64,000 nt of DNA from Mycobacterium scrofulaceum (GTDB lineage: Bacteria > Actinomycetota > Actinomycetes > Mycobacteriales > Mycobacteriaceae): contig NZ_LZJW01000002.1 in NCBI RefSeq assembly GCF_001667885.1, forward strand, positions 1 through 64,000, in the 5' to 3' direction. The translations under genes and the position numbers were made by a program. Of this stretch, positions 28,694 through 37,957 are shown in pieces. A model generated the notes under the pieces. That model was not told the origin of the DNA. It did no database searches and saw only the letters and a program-made list of their open reading frames with translations. Every line of letters starts with the position of its first letter. The first letter of the stretch is position 1.

Positions 28694-29971
28694 ATGTGGA
28701 CGGCCCCCAGCGCGCCGGAACCGGTGCGCGCGACCGTGACCGTTCCGGGGTCGAAGTCGCAGACCAATCGGGCGCTGGTGCTGGCCGCGTTGGCGGCCGC
28801 GCAGGGGCAGGGGTCCCCGACCATCAGCGGGGCGCTGCGCAGCCGGGATACCGATCTGATGATCGGCGCACTGCGCACCCTCGGCCTGCGCGTCGACGGC
28901 GCGGGGTCCGAGCTGACGCTCGGCGGCCGGATCGCCCCAGGGCCCGAGGCACGGGTGGATTGCGGTTTGGCCGGGACGGTGCTGCGGTTCGTCCCGCCGC
29001 TGGCTGCGCTGGCCGAGGCGGTGGTCGAGTTCGACGGCGACGAGCAAGCCCGGGCTCGGCCCATCGCGCCGCTGCTCGACGCGCTGCGGGGCCTGGGCGT
29101 GCCGATCGAAGGGTCGGCCCTGCCCTTCCGCGTCCACGGCGGCGGATCGGTGACAGGCGGGACCGTGGACATCGACGCCTCGGCGTCCTCGCAATTCGTC
29201 TCGGGGCTACTGCTGTGCGCGCCGTCGTTCACCGACGGCCTGACCGTGCGGCACACCGGGGCGACGCTGCCGTCGGCGCCGCACATCGCCATGACGGTGG
29301 TGATGCTGCGCCAGGCCGGGGTCGAGGTCGACGACTCTGTGCCCAACACCTGGCGGGTGCAACCCGGCCCGGTCGCGGCCCGGCACTGGCAGGTGGAACC
29401 GGACCTGACCAACGCCGTCCCGTTCCTGGCGGCGGCCGTGGTCAGCGGCGGAACGGTGCGCATCACCGGCTGGCCGGCGGCCAGCGTGCAACCGGCCGAC
29501 CACATCCTGACCGTGCTGGGTAAACTGAATGCCGTTGTCGATCAAGCTGATTCGTACCTGGAGGTGCGCGGATCGGCCGGCTATGACGGCTTCGACGTAG
29601 ACCTGCGCGATGTCGGCGAGCTGACCCCGTCGGTGGCGGCGCTGGCCGCGCTGGCGACCCCGGGCTCCGTTTCCCGGCTCTCCGGCATCGGCCACCTGCG
29701 GGGCCACGAGACCGACCGCCTCGCCGCGCTGCGCACCGAGATCAACAACCTCGGCGGCGACTGCACCGAAACTCCCGACGGCCTCGTGATCACCGCGGCA
29801 CCGCTGCACCCCGGCGTCTGGCGGGCCTACGCCGACCACCGGATGGCGATGGCGGGCGCGATCGTCGGGCTGCGGGTGGCCGGGGTCGTGGTCGACGACA
29901 TCGGCTCCACCTCCAAGACGCTGCCGGAGTTTCCGCAGCTGTGGGCGCACATGCTGGAGTCCGATATTTGA
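28694..29971 (+). CDS. aroA: EPSP synthase
   Basis: A 425-residue 5-enolpyruvylshikimate-3-phosphate synthase. [16 protein letters not shown] at the N-terminus binds shikimate-3-phosphate, [11 protein letters not shown] follows, and [15 protein letters not shown] with [10 protein letters not shown] is the C-terminal signature. It performs step six of the shikimate pathway, and corresponds to Rv3227. The ATG at 28694 (MWTAPSAP) is preferred; a GTG two codons earlier at 28688 is possible. Its stop overlaps the TTG start of rsgA. Confidence 0.95.
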   Translation: MWTAPSAPEPVRATVTVPGSKSQTNRALVLAALAAAQGQGSPTISGALRSRDTDLMIGALRTLGLRVDGAGSELTLGGRIAPGPEARVDCGLAGTVLRFVPPLAALAEAVVEFDGDEQARARPIAPLLDALRGLGVPIEGSALPFRVHGGGSVTGGTVDIDASASSQFVSGLLLCAPSFTDGLTVRHTGATLPSAPHIAMTVVMLRQAGVEVDDSVPNTWRVQPGPVAARHWQVEPDLTNAVPFLAAAVVSGGTVRITGWPAASVQPADHILTVLGKLNAVVDQADSYLEVRGSAGYDGFDVDLRDVGELTPSVAALAALATPGSVSRLSGIGHLRGHETDRLAALRTEINNLGGDCTETPDGLVITAAPLHPGVWRAYADHRMAMAGAIVGLRVAGVVVDDIGSTSKTLPEFPQLWAHMLESDI

Positions 29972-30948
29972 GGCCCGGCGATTACGACGAGTCCGACGTC
30001 AAGGTCCGCTCCGGCAGGGGCTCGCGACCGCGCACCAAGACTCGTCCCGAGCACGCCGACGCCGAGGCCGCGATGGTGGTCAGCGTCGACCGCGGCCGCT
30101 GGGGATGCGTGCTGGGGGGCGACCCCGAACGCCGGATCACGGCCATGCGGGCGCGGGAACTCGGCCGCACGCCGATCGTGGTCGGCGACGACGTCGACGT
30201 GGTCGGCGACCTGTCCGGCCGGCTGGACACCCTGGCCCGCATCGTCCGGCGCGCGGAGCGGCGAACGGTGTTGCGCCGCACCGCCGATGACACCGATCCG
30301 ACCGAACGCGTGGTGGTCGCCAACGCCGACCAGTTGCTGATCGTGGTGGCGCTGGCCGACCCGCCGCCGCGCACCGGCCTGGTCGACCGGGCGTTGATCG
30401 CCGCGTATGCCGGCGGTCTGACCCCGATCCTGTGCCTGACCAAGACCGACCTGGCCCCGCCGGAGCCGTTCGCCGAGCAGTTCGTCGACCTGGATCTCAC
30501 CGTGGTGGCCGCGGGCCGCGACGATCCGCTGCTCGCGGTGGCCGACCTGCTCGACGACAAGATCACCGTGCTGCTCGGGCACTCCGGGGTGGGCAAGTCG
30601 ACGTTGGTGAATCGCCTTGTCCCAGAGGCGGAACGGGCCGTCGGCGAGGTCACCGACATTGGCCGGGGCCGGCACACCTCCACCCAGTCGGTCGCGCTGC
30701 CCCTGGCGAGGTCCGGCTGGGTGATCGACACCCCGGGCATCCGCTCGTTCGGGCTGGCGCACATCGAGCCCGAGGACGTGCTGATGGCGTTCTCCGATCT
30801 GGCGGAGGCGATCGAAGACTGTCCGCGGGGCTGTGGGCACATGGGTCCGCCGGCCGATCCCGAATGCGCGCTGGACACGTTGTCCGGCCCAGCGGCGCGC
30901 CGCGTCGCCGCGGCCCGGCGGCTGCTGGCCGCGCTCAACCAGACTTAG
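29968..30948 (+). CDS. rsgA: RsgA-type circularly permuted GTPase
   Basis: A 326-residue GTPase for 30S ribosome maturation. An N-terminal OB-like domain precedes the permuted G motifs: G4 (CLTKTDL) comes before G1 (GHSGVGKST) and G3 (DTPGIRSFG). The C-terminal zinc motif includes [11 protein letters not shown] with later Cys residues. A TTG start at 29968 is chosen since the family begins [11 protein letters not shown], and it overlaps the aroA stop by 4 bases. It corresponds to Rv3228. Its 3' end overlaps the convergent HxlR gene by 14 bases. Confidence 0.93.
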   Translation: MRPGDYDESDVKVRSGRGSRPRTKTRPEHADAEAAMVVSVDRGRWGCVLGGDPERRITAMRARELGRTPIVVGDDVDVVGDLSGRLDTLARIVRRAERRTVLRRTADDTDPTERVVVANADQLLIVVALADPPPRTGLVDRALIAAYAGGLTPILCLTKTDLAPPEPFAEQFVDLDLTVVAAGRDDPLLAVADLLDDKITVLLGHSGVGKSTLVNRLVPEAERAVGEVTDIGRGRHTSTQSVALPLARSGWVIDTPGIRSFGLAHIEPEDVLMAFSDLAEAIEDCPRGCGHMGPPADPECALDTLSGPAARRVAAARRLLAALNQT

Positions 30949-31408
30949 CGAGCCGCATGCCGAGCTCGTCGGGCGCCACCTTATGGCCCTGGGCGCAGCG
31001 GATTTCGACGCTGGCCTCGGCGCCGCACCCGAGGTGGGTCAGCCGGAGGCGGTTGCGCCCCGGCAGGTGACGACGGCCCCACTCGAACATCGCCCACACC
31101 ACCGGCATGAAGTCGATGCCGGCCTCGGTGAGCACGTATTCCTCGCGACGGCGCTGTCCCGGCTCGTGGTAGGGCTGGCGCTTCAGCAGCCCCAGCTCGA
31201 CCAGTTCGGACAGCCGCGCCGAGGTGGCGGCCTTGGTGATGCCCACGCGGCGGGCGAAGTCGTCGAAGCGGGTGGTGCCGTAGTAGGCCTCGCGCATGAT
31301 GAGCATGGCGGACTTGGTGCCCACCACCGCCATGGTCTTCTCGATCGCGCACTCGCCGACGGCCGACCAGGCGTCGCGGTCGGCCAGCGGTCCCTGTAGC
31401 AGTGTCAT
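30935..31408 (-). CDS. HxlR-family transcriptional regulator
   Basis: A 157-residue winged-helix regulator. CAIEKTMAVVGTKSAMLIM and RFDDFARRVGITKAATSARL are typical HxlR features, followed by LTEAGIDFMPVVWAMFEWG. The C-terminal 35 residues contain two cysteines and may sense a metal or redox signal. It is divergent from the thiolase gene, and paired TACCT repeats lie between them, so it probably controls the thiolase and itself. No such gene lies at this site in M. tuberculosis. Confidence 0.88.
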   Translation of the reverse strand: MTLLQGPLADRDAWSAVGECAIEKTMAVVGTKSAMLIMREAYYGTTRFDDFARRVGITKAATSARLSELVELGLLKRQPYHEPGQRRREEYVLTEAGIDFMPVVWAMFEWGRRHLPGRNRLRLTHLGCGAEASVEIRCAQGHKVAPDELGMRLAKSG

Positions 31409-31439
31409 AAATCACTCTCCCGGCTGGGTTGCTTTTAGT

Positions 31440-31480
31440 GTACCTAGATGTTTACCTGGGTACAGCGGTCTATACCTAGA
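31440..31480. promoter_or_regulatory. operator repeats between HxlR gene and thiolase
   Basis: The 94-base divergent spacer holds an inverted repeat, GTACCTA at 31440 and TGGGTAC ending at 31463, plus a second TACCTAGA at 31473-31480 matching the first (31441-31448). These are the likely binding sites of the HxlR protein. A ribosome site AAGGAGGAG (31492-31500) then precedes the thiolase ATG. Confidence 0.7.
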
Positions 31481-31502
31481 TCCTGGGACTCAAGGAGGAG
31501 CC

Positions 31503-32690
31503 ATGAACCGCGACGCCGTCATCGTCGGAGCCGTCCGCACCCCGATCGGCAAGGGCAAGCCCAGCGGTGCGCTGCACGACGTCTTGCCCGCCGACCTGCT
31601 GGCGCACAGCCTGCGCGAACTGGTGGCCCGCACGGGCGTGGACCCCGCCCAGATCGACGACGTCATCGCCGGCGCCGTCGCCCAGGTGGGTGACCAGGCG
31701 GTCAACATCGCACGCAACGCGCTGCTGGGTGCCGGCTTCCCCGAATCGGTCCCCGGCGTCACGATCGACCGGCAGTGCGGCAGCAGCCAGCAGGCCATCA
31801 GCTTCGCCGCCCAGGGCGTGCTCTCCGGCGCTTACGACCTCGTCGTCGCCGCCGGCGTGGAATCGATGGGCCGCGTACCGATGGGCACCTCGGTGCTGCC
31901 GGGCAGCAATCCCTTCGGCGAGGACATGACGCGGCGCTACCCCGACGGCCTGGTGCCGCAGGGCATCAGCGCCGAACTGATCGCGGCGCGGTGGGGCTTC
32001 TCGCGCACCCAGCTCGACGAGTTCTCCGCCGGCAGCCACGACAAGGCCGCCCGCGCCACCAAGGACGGCCTCTTCGACAACGAGCTGATCCCGATCGCCG
32101 GCCTGTCCACCGACGAATTCATCCGGCCCGGTACCACGGTCGAGACGCTGGCCGGTCTGCGGCCGGCGTTCTACAGCGACGCGATGAAAGCTCGTTTCCC
32201 GCAGATCAATTGGGAGATCACCGCCGGCAACTCCTCGCCGCTCTCGGACGGCAGCGCCGCGGTACTGATCACCACCAGCGACGTCGCGAAGAAGCTCGGC
32301 CTGCGCCCGCTGGCCCGCATCCACACCACCACCGTGGTCGGCTCCGATCCGCTCTACATGCTGACCGGCGTCATCCCGGCCACCGAAAAGGTGCTCGACC
32401 GCGCGGGATTGACGCTGGGCGACATCGACCTGTTCGAGGTCAACGAGGCCTTCGCGCCCGTCGTGCTGGCGTGGGCCAAGGACGTTGATGGGGAGCAGAC
32501 CGGCATCCTTGAACGGACCAACGTCAACGGCGGCGCGATCGCCATCGGCCACCCGCTGGGTGCCAGCGGTGCACGCATCATGACCACACTCGTCAATGCA
32601 CTAGAGCAGCGCGGCGGGCGGTACGGCTTGCAGGCGATGTGCGAGGGCGGCGGCATGGCCAACGCGACCATCATCGAGCGGCTCAGCTGA
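31503..32690 (+). CDS. acetyl-CoA acetyltransferase, tail supplied by the island
   Basis: A 395-residue thiolase with an intact triad: Cys92 in RQCGSSQQA, His350 in [12 protein letters not shown] and Cys380 in [11 protein letters not shown]. The ATG at 31503 follows AAGGAGGAG; the frame opens further upstream but lies over the HxlR gene. The last 72 codons (from about 32473) appear to be the integrated element's own copy of the gene end: they read [20 protein letters not shown], a variant shared with the loose tails at 33574 and 35591 but not with the chromosomal tail at 42581, [16 protein letters not shown]. The protein should condense or cleave acyl-CoA in fatty acid or ketone metabolism. 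Confidence 0.9.
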   Translation: MNRDAVIVGAVRTPIGKGKPSGALHDVLPADLLAHSLRELVARTGVDPAQIDDVIAGAVAQVGDQAVNIARNALLGAGFPESVPGVTIDRQCGSSQQAISFAAQGVLSGAYDLVVAAGVESMGRVPMGTSVLPGSNPFGEDMTRRYPDGLVPQGISAELIAARWGFSRTQLDEFSAGSHDKAARATKDGLFDNELIPIAGLSTDEFIRPGTTVETLAGLRPAFYSDAMKARFPQINWEITAGNSSPLSDGSAAVLITTSDVAKKLGLRPLARIHTTTVVGSDPLYMLTGVIPATEKVLDRAGLTLGDIDLFEVNEAFAPVVLAWAKDVDGEQTGILERTNVNGGAIAIGHPLGASGARIMTTLVNALEQRGGRYGLQAMCEGGGMANATIIERLS

Positions 32691-32816
32691 GCCGGGGCAG
32701 AAGTTACAGGTCTCCCCGCGCCCCCGTCCAGACGAAATGACAACGCTGTTATTACTGTGTACTCTGGAAACCTTCGCCCGATGCCATGCACCGGGTGGAG
32801 TACTGAGGAGCACGTC

Positions 32817-33551
32817 ATGCAGGTTGAACAACTATTTGTCGAGACGCTCATCGACATCCGCCAGAAGCTCAATAGCAACCCAACTGAGTACCAGCTGTTG
32901 AAGGTGTCGAGCCTTCTCCGACAAATCCTGCTGGAAAACCTGCTAGACGATGCGAGCGCCGCCACCTCACTGGAGGCGAAGTTCCGAGTCGTCCTGCCGA
33001 AGCCGTATGAACCCTCCGACACGCTGAACAAAGCATGGATCGTGATGCACGCCGCCCACCCAGAGGTCAAGCGAGTGAACGTCGGTGCCGGGATGCGCGG
33101 AGGCCTGATGAGCGGTGAACCGTCCGAGCCGGGCGACCAAGTGCTCGAACTATCGCGGAAGGACTTCCTGGCCCACCCCATCGGCCTGACACTGGCTGAC
33201 GTTCAATACTCCGTCGAGAGCGTGTTGAGGGTAGCGGCGAACAGCCTCGGTGGCACCCACAATGACGGCAAGCCCAACCGCAACAAAGCAGCTGAACAGT
33301 TGCGCAAGTACATGGAATCCGGAGGGGCGCACTGGTTCGGCAGGTCCATGCCTTCGGCGTTCGTATTCGAGATTGCATGCTGCACCTTGCGTGCGTGTGA
33401 GCCACTGGCGAACGAGCTTGCACGACTCGGCCTGTACAAGCCCGCCGTAAGCGAGTGGGCATGGGACGGCAACGGCAACGTAAGGAACGGACTTTTCAGT
33501 GGAATATCCGCAGGTATAAGCCTTTACGTCGAATGCGTCCCCGTACCGTAG
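32817..33551 (+). CDS. island cargo A: hypothetical protein, 244 aa
   Basis: I do not recognise this protein. It has 244 residues and no membrane segment. The N-terminal third is helical ([37 protein letters not shown]), the central part is [22 protein letters not shown] with [12 protein letters not shown], and the C-terminal part ends in hydrophobic beta strands. The helical start and the polar GGTHNDG loop are reminiscent of HEPN-like or phage-associated unknown proteins, but I cannot claim membership. The start at 32817 is chosen because GAGGAG lies 6 bases before it; two earlier in-frame ATGs lack such a site. It fills the first cassette, between tails T1 and T2. Confidence 0.75.
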   Translation: MQVEQLFVETLIDIRQKLNSNPTEYQLLKVSSLLRQILLENLLDDASAATSLEAKFRVVLPKPYEPSDTLNKAWIVMHAAHPEVKRVNVGAGMRGGLMSGEPSEPGDQVLELSRKDFLAHPIGLTLADVQYSVESVLRVAANSLGGTHNDGKPNRNKAAEQLRKYMESGGAHWFGRSMPSAFVFEIACCTLRACEPLANELARLGLYKPAVSEWAWDGNGNVRNGLFSGISAGISLYVECVPVP

Positions 33552-33573
33552 ATCGGTCACTCCGCGCGGAAGG

Positions 33574-33807
33574 CCCGTGGTGCTCGCCTGGGCGCACGAC
33601 GTAGATGAGGCGCAAACAGGCATCCTCGAACGGACGAACGTCAACGGTGGCGCTATCGCCCTTGGTCACCCACTCGGCGCTAGCGGTGCCCGTATCATGA
33701 CGACTCTGGTCAATGCGCTTGAGCAGCGCGGCGGTCGGTATGGGTTGCAAACGATGTGCGAGGGCGGCGGCATGGCCAACGCCACCATCATCGAGCGGTT
33801 GGGCTAG
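33574..33807 (+). pseudogene. thiolase tail copy T2 (intact frame, no head)
   Basis: A headless copy of the last 77 codons of the thiolase, ending in the stop TAG at 33807. Its frame is open and reads [20 protein letters not shown] and then [18 protein letters not shown]. It has the GILER form of tail T1, so it probably derives from an earlier element of the same family. Similarity starts at the codons for PVVLAWA, about 15 bases to the left of the TGGGC core. There is no ribosome site, so it is not expected to be translated. Confidence 0.88.
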
Positions 33808-34046
33808 CCGGGCTTGGCCCAGCGGCACCTTCCCGCGTCTCGATGGAGCTTTTGCATTCGGACGGGCCCTGTTGGTTCCGACCGCTTCCCGAAGCAACAG
33901 ACTGGCCTTACCCTTTCCATGGAGTTTTAACCTGCCTCGACTAGACGTACAAGCGAGAGGTGAGTGCGTGGTTGGCAGGCCGGTGCAGGCTTCAAGGGGC
34001 AGGCGAACAGGGAGGGCCGTTCCGATTGCCAGCGGAGGGCAAGTAG

Positions 34047-35504
34047 GTGCCACGACTACAGAAGACCACCACGCACGACATCCGGCGCAGCGACGTGCTG
34101 ACTGCGTTTCGTTCGCTCGAACCCGTTATCGAGGCGTCAATTGTGTCGCTTCAGCCGATCACAGCCACCTATACAGTCGGTTCGGTCGGCGGTAATCGGA
34201 TCAATGGCACAAGCGATCTGGCCGAAGCACTCGCGGAGATCCCCGACGACCTACACGAAATTCAGGTCCACTATCGAACCAATTTTGGGCAGCAACAGGG
34301 AGTGGACGATCCGAATCTCAACATCTTCTTGATTCTGAGGCGGTACGTTCCCTCTCGCCCACAAGACATTTCGCTCCATCTCGACGTCATTGGTCCGCAT
34401 AGTGAGCAGACGCGCCAGCTCGCCGATGAACTCAACAATCAGGTGGGAGAAGAAGTTGCGCGACAAAATGCTTCCAACCAGGTAGGCATCCAAGCTGACA
34501 CGCCATCAACAGGCTCCGCGAGCAACTCGCCATCGGGATCCACACCCCCCGCGATTAATAGTGCAGCCCGGGCGGGTGCCGCTAGTGTGTCTGGACGCCC
34601 GGCACCTCAGGGGGAGCGAGCGTTCATGGAGCGAGCCGTCGCGCTCGCACGACAATGCGTAAGCGAGGATGGGAGAATCTCGCCCAAGGTTGGAGCTCTC
34701 GTCGTACGGGATGGTGTGGCGCTGGGCGGAGCCTTTCGAGGCGAACTCGCTCCCGGAGAGCACGCCGAGTTCACGCTTCTAGAACGCAAGCTCGGGGACG
34801 AAACATTAGCGGGCGCAACCCTATTCACGACGTTGGAACCTTGCACCGGTCGAAACAGCCCTAAGATCCCATGCGCCGAAAGAATCATCGAACGTCGAAT
34901 CACTCGCGTCGTCATCGGCGTGCTCGATCCAAATGATGCGATCCGGGGTCGCGGGGAACTCCGTCTCCGGGACGCCGGCATTGAAATCGGTCGATTCGAT
35001 TCAGACCTCATGGCGCAGATCGAAGAACTCAACCGCGAGTTCACGCGAGATCAGGTCGGCGCGCAGCCCGTGGAACGGACCAACGCTCAAACCTCCGATC
35101 CGGTCGAAGACGAAGTAGGGCCGAACGGTCACCGCGTCGGCTACACAGACGAGGGAGACAAGGTGGAGTGGATCCCCGATGACGAAATGCCGGGTGCCTT
35201 CTATCCGATGCTTCTTCGCCGCAACGACAAGCAGATCCTCGCCACCTACAACGAGCTATGGGACAAGGTCTGGTGGAATCGCCACCAAGTCTGGCTACAA
35301 AAGATCGAGTCGGGTGAGGAACCGCTGAGGGAAGGACAGGGCGAGATACTCCAACAAGCCAACGAGGCCGCTGCTCGCATCGAGGCGAAATACGGCCGGG
35401 AGAATCTCGGGTGGGACGACTTCGAGTGGGGGCTGCTGAGCGGGAGGATGTCAGCTCTGTCTTGGGTGCTCGGCGCGGAATGGGATGAATCGCTCGACAC
35501 GTAG
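34047..35504 (+). CDS. island cargo B: RibD-like deaminase fusion, 485 aa
   Basis: A three-part protein. Residues 1-145 form an unknown domain with two beta-rich halves; 146-190 is a Ser/Thr/Gly-rich linker. Residues 190-345 form a zinc-dependent deaminase domain: His239 and Glu241 ([10 protein letters not shown]), Cys266 (LEPCTGR) and Cys276 (KIPCAERI), the arrangement of RibD and cytidine/dCMP deaminases. The C-terminal 125 residues ([46 protein letters not shown]) look like a separate module. The GTG start follows GGAGGGC. Function as a nucleotide or nucleic-acid deaminase in defence is inference from context. Confidence 0.85.
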   Translation: MPRLQKTTTHDIRRSDVLTAFRSLEPVIEASIVSLQPITATYTVGSVGGNRINGTSDLAEALAEIPDDLHEIQVHYRTNFGQQQGVDDPNLNIFLILRRYVPSRPQDISLHLDVIGPHSEQTRQLADELNNQVGEEVARQNASNQVGIQADTPSTGSASNSPSGSTPPAINSAARAGAASVSGRPAPQGERAFMERAVALARQCVSEDGRISPKVGALVVRDGVALGGAFRGELAPGEHAEFTLLERKLGDETLAGATLFTTLEPCTGRNSPKIPCAERIIERRITRVVIGVLDPNDAIRGRGELRLRDAGIEIGRFDSDLMAQIEELNREFTRDQVGAQPVERTNAQTSDPVEDEVGPNGHRVGYTDEGDKVEWIPDDEMPGAFYPMLLRRNDKQILATYNELWDKVWWNRHQVWLQKIESGEEPLREGQGEILQQANEAAARIEAKYGRENLGWDDFEWGLLSGRMSALSWVLGAEWDESLDT

Positions 35505-35590
35505 CTCGTACCTGCACGACAGTGGGGTCCCTTCGGCGACACCCCACTCCATTGCCCTGGACCAACTATGGATGAAGGCGGAATTGGACC

Positions 35591-35777
35591 TACATTCTGG
35601 AACGGGCGAACGTGAACCGTGGCGCAATCGCAACCGGTCACACGCTCCGCGCTGACGGTGCTCAGATCATGACAGCACTCATCAACGCTTTGGAGCAGTG
35701 GAGGCCGCTACGAGTCACGCACGATGTGCGAGCGCGGCGGCATTGCCAATGTCACTATCGTTGAATGGTTGGAGTTA
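35591..35777 (+). pseudogene. thiolase tail copy T3 (decayed)
   Basis: A degraded copy of the thiolase 3' end. The reading YILERANVNRGAIATGH, then IMTALINALEQ, matches T1 and T2 closely ([25 protein letters not shown]). A frameshift follows EQ; in the shifted frame GGRYES and TMCERGGIANVTIVEWL are still recognisable. The stop codon has been lost. Fainter similarity extends left to about 35550. The rest of the 344-base gap (35505-35848) shows no other feature. Confidence 0.88.
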
Positions 35778-35848
35778 ACCCTCTCCTTGCTGCTCAAGCC
35801 TCGGCGAGGCGGCTAGTAATAGGCGACTCGAAATGATCGACTAGCGGC

Positions 35849-36904
35849 ATGCGCAGGTCCGAAAAGTTGCCACTGTCGCCGATGCTGGTTCAGTACCTTG
35901 TGGGCCTCTGTGCGCTTAGGTGGGACGCCAACGCTGTCGACATCGAAGTCACGCTGGGCGATATGGTGCCCGACGAGGCGTCCGAAACTGAACGGGACGT
36001 CGATGTGACAGTCACCGTAAACGCACCTGATGGGGTGTACGCATTCAAAGGCTACGAGGTTAAGCACTGGGGGAACCCGCTCAGTGTGGACGACGTGGAC
36101 GCACTCGTCACAAAGTTCAACGACATGCCATCTGTCACGCACCGCGCCATCGTCTCGTCGTCTGGATTCTCAGAATCTGCAATCAGGAAAGCCCAGCGCC
36201 ACGACCTGGATCTCTACACCATCAGCCCTTGGACTGAACCGATCGCAAGCCAGTTCCCCGACCTTCCAATGACGGGCGTGCCGTCCGAAGTCTTCAACAC
36301 CCTAGTTATGAACCTTGTATGGCCACGCCAGCACCAGCAACACCATCTCGGCGTGGATGCACCGCTAACTGAGATCACCGGGGCAACAACCCTTTTCGAT
36401 AGGGACGGAAATGAGCATCCGATCTACGGTGATGTCGGCACGATGATTGAAGCCATGGTCGTGCGGTCCGCCGGAATCTTATGGAGGCTAAGGCCAATGC
36501 AAGACCGCCTCGAGCCGTACAAACAGGCGTTCCACGCCCGCGCTACGCCAATGCCGGAAGAGCCAGAATGGCCCTACGCTCATACGCTCGACACGACAAA
36601 TGATGGAATCTACACACGCGCATCTGATGGGAACTTGTACCTAATCAACAACTTCACCTTGCACGGCCAACTCAAGTGGGAGCGGCAGCAAGTGCTCCAC
36701 GTCGCGATGCAGAAAGTCCCCACGGGTGAAATATTCGCCGGTGCAGTCGTTGGATTGAGCGACGTACCAGGGCAGATGTGGGCGATTGTCCTACCTGCCG
36801 AAGGCCGCACTCTTCATTTCACACGGGTGCAACTTGAGCGCAAGCACCTCAACAGCATTCGCGAATTGACAATAGCTAGGCAAGAACGAGACCCGGGCAT
36901 CTAG
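35849..36904 (+). CDS. island cargo C: Mrr-like restriction endonuclease
   Basis: A 351-residue protein with an N-terminal PD-(D/E)XK nuclease core: ERDVDVTVTV (Asp52) and GYEVKHWG (Glu70, Lys72), followed by the Mrr-like SSSGFSESAIRKAQRHDLDL. The remaining 220 residues hold a beta-rich domain of unknown role, perhaps the target-recognition part. Mrr-like enzymes cut modified or foreign DNA without a partner methylase, and no methylase is seen here. The ribosome site before the ATG at 35849 is weak. It lies in the third cassette, between T3 and T4. Confidence 0.78.
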   Translation: MRRSEKLPLSPMLVQYLVGLCALRWDANAVDIEVTLGDMVPDEASETERDVDVTVTVNAPDGVYAFKGYEVKHWGNPLSVDDVDALVTKFNDMPSVTHRAIVSSSGFSESAIRKAQRHDLDLYTISPWTEPIASQFPDLPMTGVPSEVFNTLVMNLVWPRQHQQHHLGVDAPLTEITGATTLFDRDGNEHPIYGDVGTMIEAMVVRSAGILWRLRPMQDRLEPYKQAFHARATPMPEEPEWPYAHTLDTTNDGIYTRASDGNLYLINNFTLHGQLKWERQQVLHVAMQKVPTGEIFAGAVVGLSDVPGQMWAIVLPAEGRTLHFTRVQLERKHLNSIRELTIARQERDPGI

Positions 36905-36938
36905 AACGAAAAGCCCGGCGCGCTAGAACGTGCGATGT

Positions 36939-36995
36939 GCGATGTGCGATGGTGGCGGCATAGCCAACGCCACCACTATCCAGCATGTGGGCTGA
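36939..36995 (+). pseudogene. thiolase tail scrap T4 (57 bp)
   Basis: A 57-base remnant that reads TMCDGGGIANATTIQHVG then stop, matching [17 protein letters not shown] of the other tails. It is preceded by a short slipped repeat of GCGATGT. No other part of the thiolase remains here. It marks the right end of the third cassette. Confidence 0.85.
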
Positions 36996-37107
36996 AAATC
37001 TTCGATGCGGACGAGACACTCGGGCGTGCACCGGCCACGGCCTTGCTCTGTTAAGGATCTGCTGGTCAGAAGGTTGACATCGTGGACGACGAGGCTGCTG
37101 CGGATGC

Positions 37108-37704
37108 TCAGGCGGACTGCCCGGCAAGCACGCGATAGATCGTGGCCCGGCTGACTCCCAGGGCATCGGCGATCGACGAGGCAGGCTCGCCATTGGCGTG
37201 CATACGTTGCGCCGTAGCCACTTTCGAGTTATTCAGCTTCTTCGGCCTTCCGATGGATTGCCCGCGTGCCCGCCGTGCTTCTCGGGCCGCTGCGCGGCGT
37301 TCCTTGCCGAGTTCAAGCTCAAGCTCGGCCAAGCTGGCCAGAACGCCGGCAACCATGCGCCCGGTGGCATTGGAGGTGTCGATGCCCTCCCGCAGCGAGC
37401 GCAGAACAATTCCCCGCTCTCCCAGTTCCCGAATCGTCGCCATGACCTCAGCAGCGTTGCGACCCAGCCGGTCTATACCGACAACTACGATGGCATCGCC
37501 TTCACGTGCATAGTCCAGAAGGGCAGCCAGGCCGGGACGCTGCTCGCGGGTCGAAGTTCCTGAAAGCCTGTCGCTGTAGACGCGAGAAGGGTCCACGCCT
37601 ACAGCGGTGAGTGCATCGAACTGCTGATCGAGTGACTGGTGGCCGGTGCTGACGCGGGCGTAGCCGAGCGGCGTGCCGGTGATCGCGGGGGCGGGGGTTG
37701 CCAT
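37108..37704 (-). CDS. small serine recombinase (resolvase/invertase)
   Basis: A 198-residue resolvase/invertase. The catalytic Ser19 lies in GYARVSTGHQSLDQQ; GIDRLGRNAAEVM and the E-helix region follow, and the C-terminal helix-turn-helix reads ASSIADALGVSRATIYRVL. It is the short (DNA resolvase type) family, unlike the large integrase at 41208. It could resolve tandem copies of the island or invert segments. It is transcribed leftward and lies next to the T4 scrap. Confidence 0.92.
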   Translation of the reverse strand: MATPAPAITGTPLGYARVSTGHQSLDQQFDALTAVGVDPSRVYSDRLSGTSTREQRPGLAALLDYAREGDAIVVVGIDRLGRNAAEVMATIRELGERGIVLRSLREGIDTSNATGRMVAGVLASLAELELELGKERRAAAREARRARGQSIGRPKKLNNSKVATAQRMHANGEPASSIADALGVSRATIYRVLAGQSA

Positions 37705-37957
37705 GCGAACATCGTCTCAAAACTCTCATAACAATGCAATATGAGACATCGCTTTTGAGTCATCTTTTGAGACAACTCGAACTGGCATTCTCGGTGCCCC
37801 TGCGATAACGCAGCGTCGAAGTATCAATTCCTTAGTTTTGAGACCGCTGCCGCCCAGAGATCCCGACAGGTCAGCGGAAGAAGGTGAGCGGCAGCGGGCA
37901 CCATCAGGCAACGAGCCGTCAGCGTCCTCGGACCGATGTGTTTAGCGTTTGAGGCTA

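Noticed and set aside
32757..32816. Earlier ATG starts for cargo A
   Set aside because: No ribosome site precedes them, whereas GAGGAG precedes the ATG at 32817.
33577..33807. T2 as an independent small gene
   Set aside because: It is a headless thiolase tail without a ribosome site and without the Cys92 region.
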